Made by a program: the position numbers and the translations under genes. Positions 59,695 to 64,000 of a stretch of DNA of 64,000 nt are shown piece after piece (the stretch's first letter is position 1; each line of letters begins with the position of its first letter). The notes beneath the pieces were generated by a model. It searched no databases and had not been told where the DNA came from. It was given only the letters and a program-made list of their open reading frames with translations. Origin of the DNA: an uncultured Cytophagales bacterium (lineage in GTDB: Bacteria; Bacteroidota; Bacteroidia; Cytophagales; Cyclobacteriaceae); contig CAJXNP010000013.1 in the NCBI GenBank assembly GCA_913057175.1, forward strand, positions 124,001-188,000, read 5' to 3'.

Positions 59695-60897
59695 ATGAAG
59701 CCAATTGTTTTCACGAAATTATCCATCATGATGCTCCTGGAATATTTTATATGGGGAGCATGGTACGTGACAATGGGCACGTACATGTCAATTTTTCTTG
59801 AATCAACCGGTGTTCAAATAGGAGCGGCATATAGTGCATTGGCAATTGCCACGATGATTTCACCATTCTTTATTGGCATGATCGCTGATCGTTTTTTTGC
59901 CGCACAAAAAATCATGGGATTTCTTCATCTTATTGGTGGGGTTTTACTCGTTTTAGCTACAAAAGTGACTGGAAATACCACGTTCTACTGGGTTATTCTT
60001 TTTTACTCTTTGCTGTATATGCCGACCATTGCTCTGTCAAACAGCATTGCTTTCCATCAGATGACAGACCCCGGGAAGCAATTTCCATGGATTAGGGTAT
60101 TTGGAACATTAGGCTGGATCCTGGCCGGGCTGATGATCGGGTTTCTCGATATTGAACGAACTTCCTCGACCTTTTACATGGCGGCAGTTATTTCCATTTG
60201 TTTGGGAATATTTAGCTTTATTTTACCCAATACACCTCCCAAAGGACAGGATTCTAAAGTCACCTTTGCCGGCATTTTAGGAAAAGATGCCTTTGTTTTA
60301 TTCAAAGACAAACCGTATATCATTTTCTTTATTGCTGCGATATTAGTTTGCATTCCACTTTCCTTTTATTACGGATTTGCGAACCTCTTTTTAAATGAAG
60401 AAGGAATGGAAAATGCTGCCAGTAAAATGATACTGGGTCAAATCTCTGAAGCCATTTATATACTGGCCATTCCCTTTCTATTCAACCGGATAGGAGTGAA
60501 GAGAATTCTGATCATTGGGATGGTTGCCTGGATACTTCGGTATTTCTTTTTTGCCTATGGAAATGTAGAGGCCAATTTATGGATGCTGTATGCGGGAATT
60601 ATTCTTCATGGGATTTGTTACGATTTCTTTTTTGTGACAGGATACATGTATACCGAGAACAAGGCTGGGGAGAAAATCAAGAATGCGGCCCAGGGTCTTT
60701 TTACTTTTGCCACATACGGTGTGGGCATGTTCATTGGGACATGGTTTTCTGGTTTCGTTACTGATCATTATACTGTAGATGATGAGCATTTATGGAAAAA
60801 TATTTGGTTTGTTCCAGCCTTTATTGCAATAGCCGTATTGATCTATTTTATTCTGTTTTTCAGGGAAAAGAGAACAATTAAAAAAGCAGCTCATTGA
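59695..60897 (+). CDS. Nucleoside:H+ symporter-like MFS permease
   Basis: A 400-residue, twelve-helix MFS protein. The opening LSIMMLLEYFIWGAWYVTMGTY and the loop FPWIRVFGTLGWILAGLMIG are characteristic of the nucleoside:H+ symporter (NupG-like) family. Bacteroidota carry many such paralogues beside oxidoreductases and sugar enzymes, where they probably carry other polar compounds, so nucleoside transport is not certain. It is followed after 58 bases by the Gfo/Idh/MocA oxidoreductase, probably co-transcribed. Confidence 0.88.
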   Translation: MKPIVFTKLSIMMLLEYFIWGAWYVTMGTYMSIFLESTGVQIGAAYSALAIATMISPFFIGMIADRFFAAQKIMGFLHLIGGVLLVLATKVTGNTTFYWVILFYSLLYMPTIALSNSIAFHQMTDPGKQFPWIRVFGTLGWILAGLMIGFLDIERTSSTFYMAAVISICLGIFSFILPNTPPKGQDSKVTFAGILGKDAFVLFKDKPYIIFFIAAILVCIPLSFYYGFANLFLNEEGMENAASKMILGQISEAIYILAIPFLFNRIGVKRILIIGMVAWILRYFFFAYGNVEANLWMLYAGIILHGICYDFFFVTGYMYTENKAGEKIKNAAQGLFTFATYGVGMFIGTWFSGFVTDHYTVDDEHLWKNIWFVPAFIAIAVLIYFILFFREKRTIKKAAH

Positions 60898-60955
60898 TGG
60901 GAATACACCTTTGAAATTGTTTACTTTATCTAACACCATTCAAAATTGAATTACC

Positions 60956-62146
60956 ATGAAAATTGCTATGCTGGGATCTGGGTTTATCGGAAGATTTTAC
61001 ACAGATTCCATCCAGGGTTATCGAAGTAAGGACAAAGTCGTCAGCGTTTGTTCACGTAAAGAGGAAAATGCTCGGAAATTTGCCGAAAAGTACAAGGTTG
61101 ATCATTATACTACCGATATAGAAGAGTCGATCAGTCATCCAAATGTTGAAGTAGTTTGTGTTTCCCTTCCCAATAATCTTCACGAAGAGGCCGTCATGTT
61201 GTGCTGTAAGCATAAAAAACCTGTCCTGGTGACCAAACCCCTGGGAAGAAATGCAGAGGAGGCATTTCGCATGCTGGAAGCTGTTGAGAAAGCAGGAATT
61301 TTTAATGGATACCTGGAAGACCTTGTTTATACGCCTAAGTATTTAAAAGCTGAAGAAAGTATTCGAAATGGCGCTTTAGGGAGAATTCTTTGGGCAAAAT
61401 CCAGGGAAACCCATCCCGGACCTCATAGTGATTGGTTTTGGGACAAATCCCAGTCCGGAGGAGGATGTATCCTTGATTTAGGTTGTCACTGTGTGGAAAT
61501 AGCAAGGGGATATATCGGAAAAGATATACGGCCGCTCGAGGTGATGTGCTGGGCTGATACACAGGTAAAGCCGATTGAAGCAGAGGATCATGCTATAGGA
61601 CTCGTCAAATACGAAAATGGCGCCATTGGACAGTTTGAAGTGAGCTGGACGTTTCGTGGTGGGCTGGATTTACGTGATGAAGTGATGGGTACGGAAGGAA
61701 CGGTTTGGATTAATGGGTTTTTACGCACGGGGATGGATATGTTTTCAACAGGGAAAGGTTCGGATTATGTTTCGGAAAAGTCGGAGAGTAATACCGGATG
61801 GATGTTTCCTGTAGGGGATGAATTGAATGAGCTGGGATACAATCATATGTTTGCCGATATGTTTGACTCACTTGAGAACGGGAAATCTCCCAGCGAAACT
61901 TTTTATGATGGATACGTAGTCAATGCAGTACTGGATGCAGCTTTGAGATCTGCTCAAACCAGGATTTGGGAGCCAGTCGATCTGAAGGTCTGGCGTGGAA
62001 AAACAGGGGTAAGCAAAGAAAATTATCAGCAGTCATACGATGATCAATTTTATCTTGTCAAGGAGGAAATGACTCACTACGGTACTAAAAAACTTATATT
62101 GAAAGACAAAAAAACTGGCAAAATCGTTGAGAAAATTGTTGATTAA
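60956..62146 (+). CDS. Gfo/Idh/MocA family oxidoreductase
   Basis: A 396-residue NAD(P)-dependent sugar or inositol-type oxidoreductase. Rossmann fold MLGSGFIGRFY (residues 5-15), a TKPLGRN near 93-99 in place of the usual EKP with catalytic Lys, and GGGCILDLGCHCVE, where Asp and His complete the catalytic site. The last 60 residues (WEPVDLKVWRGKTGV to the end) are an extra tail. The substrate is probably a sugar or sugar acid imported by the MFS permease encoded just upstream. Confidence 0.9.
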   Translation: MKIAMLGSGFIGRFYTDSIQGYRSKDKVVSVCSRKEENARKFAEKYKVDHYTTDIEESISHPNVEVVCVSLPNNLHEEAVMLCCKHKKPVLVTKPLGRNAEEAFRMLEAVEKAGIFNGYLEDLVYTPKYLKAEESIRNGALGRILWAKSRETHPGPHSDWFWDKSQSGGGCILDLGCHCVEIARGYIGKDIRPLEVMCWADTQVKPIEAEDHAIGLVKYENGAIGQFEVSWTFRGGLDLRDEVMGTEGTVWINGFLRTGMDMFSTGKGSDYVSEKSESNTGWMFPVGDELNELGYNHMFADMFDSLENGKSPSETFYDGYVVNAVLDAALRSAQTRIWEPVDLKVWRGKTGVSKENYQQSYDDQFYLVKEEMTHYGTKKLILKDKKTGKIVEKIVD

Positions 62147-62394
62147 TTCTATCCGGATTAACATTGGTTTTTGGCTGTAACTGTTGTTTTGCTTTTTCAG
62201 GAGATGTAATGAGCCTAAAATTCATCTTTTGAATCAGTATGTTTGTCACATTGGGTTACCATACTTATTGAATATCATTAATATTTACCTGAGGATTTAA
62301 AAAATTGATACAAAATAAGTAAATTATCATGTAATCGTTATTCATTTGTTCTTAGTGAAATAACATAACATATTCATCCAAAACCTGACCAACT

Positions 62395-63576
62395 ATGTGC
62401 ACAAATCACCACCGAAACCCCATTCAATGCATTGTTCCACCTCATATGGTTGACGAGATCATTGAAAATGGAACAGATCAGCAAAAAAATAAAGCCCAGA
62501 ACAATTTAAATGTTTCGACAAACCTGAGGAGCCTTAGGGTTTCTTTTGCCGAATCAGCAGCCAGGCCGGATGCCGTTACGGGGCAAAAAAACAGAAAGAT
62601 CTATGATGCGCAGAATAAATCAACCTTACCTGGCAAACTTGTACGAAGTGAAGGAGATCCTCCAACAGGAGATCCAGGGGCAGATGAAGCATACGATGGC
62701 GCAGGGGCGACCTACGATTTGTACGATGAAATATTTGGCAGGAATTCCATTGATGGAAATGGCATGCAGCTTACCTCGATCGTTCATTACCTGAAAGGAT
62801 ACGATAACGCATTTTGGGATGGTGAAAAAATGGTTTATGGAGATGGTGATGAAGATCTTCCTGAGGAAGACCGGTTATTTAACAGATTTACCATTTCCAT
62901 TGATGTCATTGGACACGAACTGACACATGGAGTGACACAATACGAGGCCAACCTGGTTTACAAAAACCAACCAGGAGCATTGAATGAATCATTTTCTGAT
63001 GTATTTGGTTCGCTTGTGAAGCAAAGGGTCAAAAATCAGAAAGCAAATGAAGCTGATTGGATCATTGGAGAAGGGCTTTTTACTTCAAACGTCAATGGTG
63101 TTGGTATTCGATCGATGAAAAACCCGGGGACGGCATATAACGATCCCGTTTTAGGCAAAGATCCCCAACCCGGGCATATGGATGATTATGTCAATACAAC
63201 AAGCGACAATGGAGGTGTACATATCAATTCAGGTATTCCCAATAAAGCTTTTTATGAAGTGGCAATGGAATTAGGTGGTTTTGCATGGGAAAAAGCAGGA
63301 CAGATATGGTACATTACCCTTCGGGATAAATTGTCATCAACATCCGATTTCCAGGAAGCTGCAGAGAAAACTTTTGAAACGGCAGGTGAATTGTTTGGCA
63401 CAAATAGTGCAGAGCAAAAAGCAGTTAAGAATGGTTGGGGCAAAGTTGGTATAGTTATAGAAGCAGAAGTTCCTGACGAACCAAAAGATGAGCCCGACCA
63501 GGATAAAGATGATGATTTGGAAAAAAATAAAGGTTGTGCTAACGTATTTGGTATATTTTATAGTTTTAACTTGTAG
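62395..63576 (+). CDS. Protealysin-like M4 metallopeptidase with acidic tail
   Basis: A 393-residue thermolysin-family peptidase of the protealysin type. It lacks a signal peptide and begins with the short prodomain motif CIVPPHMVDEI seen in protealysin-like enzymes. The zinc motif is HELTH (174-178), the third ligand Glu is in GALNESFSDVFG near 198, and the catalytic His is in GGVHINSGIPNKAFY. The last about 45 residues, after the usual WGKVGI end, are an acidic tail (EPKDEPDQDKDDDLEK) ending in GCANVFGIFYSF, and they overlap the start of the inhibitor gene by about 70 bases. The protease is probably controlled by the adjacent emfourin-like protein. Confidence 0.94.
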   Translation: MCTNHHRNPIQCIVPPHMVDEIIENGTDQQKNKAQNNLNVSTNLRSLRVSFAESAARPDAVTGQKNRKIYDAQNKSTLPGKLVRSEGDPPTGDPGADEAYDGAGATYDLYDEIFGRNSIDGNGMQLTSIVHYLKGYDNAFWDGEKMVYGDGDEDLPEEDRLFNRFTISIDVIGHELTHGVTQYEANLVYKNQPGALNESFSDVFGSLVKQRVKNQKANEADWIIGEGLFTSNVNGVGIRSMKNPGTAYNDPVLGKDPQPGHMDDYVNTTSDNGGVHINSGIPNKAFYEVAMELGGFAWEKAGQIWYITLRDKLSSTSDFQEAAEKTFETAGELFGTNSAEQKAVKNGWGKVGIVIEAEVPDEPKDEPDQDKDDDLEKNKGCANVFGIFYSFNL

Positions 63577-63895
63577 TGGCGTGAGTATAGAAAAGCCTTT
63601 TCATATTCAGTTTGAACGATCAGGTGGTTTTGCTGGTATTGCCACAAATGTTGAAATAGATTCCCGGGATTTATCAGGGCAAGAACTGGGAAATCTTGAA
63701 AAACTAATTGATCAATCAGACTTTTTTAAGTATCAGCAGGCTCAAGATTCAGGAAGCAGTATTCCGGATCAGTATCAATATCGCATTACCATTGAGGCAG
63801 GCGGAAATACAAAGACTGTTGAATTCGGTGAGTCTGTCATGCCGGAAAAATTCCGTCCACTAATTGAATATTTGTTAAAAAAATCAAGAGAATAA
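63509..63895 (+). CDS. Emfourin-like inhibitor of the M4 peptidase
   Basis: About 128 residues. The core IQFERSGGFAGIATNVEIDS, then EKLIDQSDFFKYQ, PDQYQYRITIEAGG and FRPLIEYLL matches emfourin (M4in), which binds and blocks protealysin-like peptidases. The preceding segment KKIKVVLTYLVYFIVLTCS is hydrophobic, like a signal or lipoprotein anchor, unlike the cytosolic emfourins I recall. Starts at 63509 or 63512; the longer frame from 63488 is less natural. The frame begins inside the peptidase gene, so the two are probably translationally coupled. Confidence 0.88.
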   Translation: MMIWKKIKVVLTYLVYFIVLTCSGVSIEKPFHIQFERSGGFAGIATNVEIDSRDLSGQELGNLEKLIDQSDFFKYQQAQDSGSSIPDQYQYRITIEAGGNTKTVEFGESVMPEKFRPLIEYLLKKSRE

Positions 63896-64000
63896 GTCTG
63901 ATCAAAATATTGATGTATCCACTTTCAAAATCCGGCAAATACTTCAATAAAAACAAAGTTGGGACTTTTTCCTGTTAAGGTTTTCTTATATTGACAACTG

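Noticed and set aside
1-64000. tRNA, rRNA, CRISPR arrays, prophage or intact insertion sequences
   Set aside because: No T-loop sequence in a cloverleaf context, no regularly spaced repeats and no transposase or integrase frame were found by reading. A covariance-model scan would be decisive for tRNA and riboswitches.

Overview
The window looks like a 64 kb chromosomal segment of a Bacteroidota bacterium, most likely of the order Cytophagales. The evidence is a type IX secretion C-terminal sorting domain (45444-46502), the long three-domain IspG, a bd oxidase with short-type CydA, a DUF6728-type micro-protein next to ispG, several lipoproteins and TonB/LytTR-type genes, AT-rich intergenic DNA, few Shine-Dalgarno sites, and promoter-like TAnnTTTG boxes. 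No rRNA, tRNA, CRISPR array, prophage or intact insertion sequence is visible. The first gene is cut by the left edge.

Layout. 1-1.8 kb: FucP-type sugar symporter (partial), a 56-residue membrane micro-protein and a sugar mutarotase. 1.9-5.6 kb: VOC protein, secreted metallo-beta-lactamase-fold hydrolase, short TolQ-like protein, membrane LytTR regulator and OmpH-like chaperone. 5.7-10.8 kb: a signalling block made of a large hybrid histidine kinase, a sigma-54-dependent response regulator and a coiled-coil lipoprotein. The lipoprotein gene has a sigma-54-like promoter and an upstream palindrome that also occurs in front of the kinase. 11.2-13.8 kb: DMT exporter, DUF4377/META lipoprotein and MscS channel. 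14.0-17.8 kb: two YfiR-family proteins and a TonB-dependent receptor. 17.8-19.0 kb: a gene-poor stretch with inverted repeats, a possible 24-residue hydrophobic peptide gene with a terminator, and the decayed tail of an aldo/keto reductase.

19.0-22.0 kb: a pectin-uronate module (GH105 hydrolase, KduI, KduD). 22.2-26.5 kb: a lipoprotein, an M61 peptidase and a serine hydrolase. 26.5-33.7 kb: an ion-transport locus made of a CPA-type antiporter, a 1699-residue protein fusing an SLC12-like cotransporter to a long helical region and a P-loop NTPase, and a 4-base-overlapping MscS-like gene. This is the best candidate here for an undescribed system. 33.7-36.0 kb: cydB and cydA. 36.4-46.5 kb: a papain-fold protein whose nucleophile position is Ser, pgi, topA-cobB, a YwqK/MORN repeat protein and a T9SS cargo protein.

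46.5-55.4 kb: a second, DnaE-type polymerase with a triple TTAGTA operator-like array at its promoter, then Nudix, CDGSH iron-sulfur and EEP proteins, ispG, DUF6728, MmcQ/YjbR and an orphan DUF433 gene. 55.5-62.1 kb: M28 peptidase lipoprotein, intergenic palindromic repeats, a DUF5060 glycoside-hydrolase-like lipoprotein, a nucleoside:H+ symporter-like MFS protein and a Gfo/Idh/MocA oxidoreductase. 62.4-63.9 kb: a protealysin-like M4 protease overlapping an emfourin-type inhibitor gene.

The segment is metabolically oriented toward plant or algal polysaccharide sugars (fucose/rhamnose, pectin uronates, DUF5060 hydrolase) with envelope stress, osmotic and ion homeostasis functions. All family assignments are by reading motifs, not by database search.
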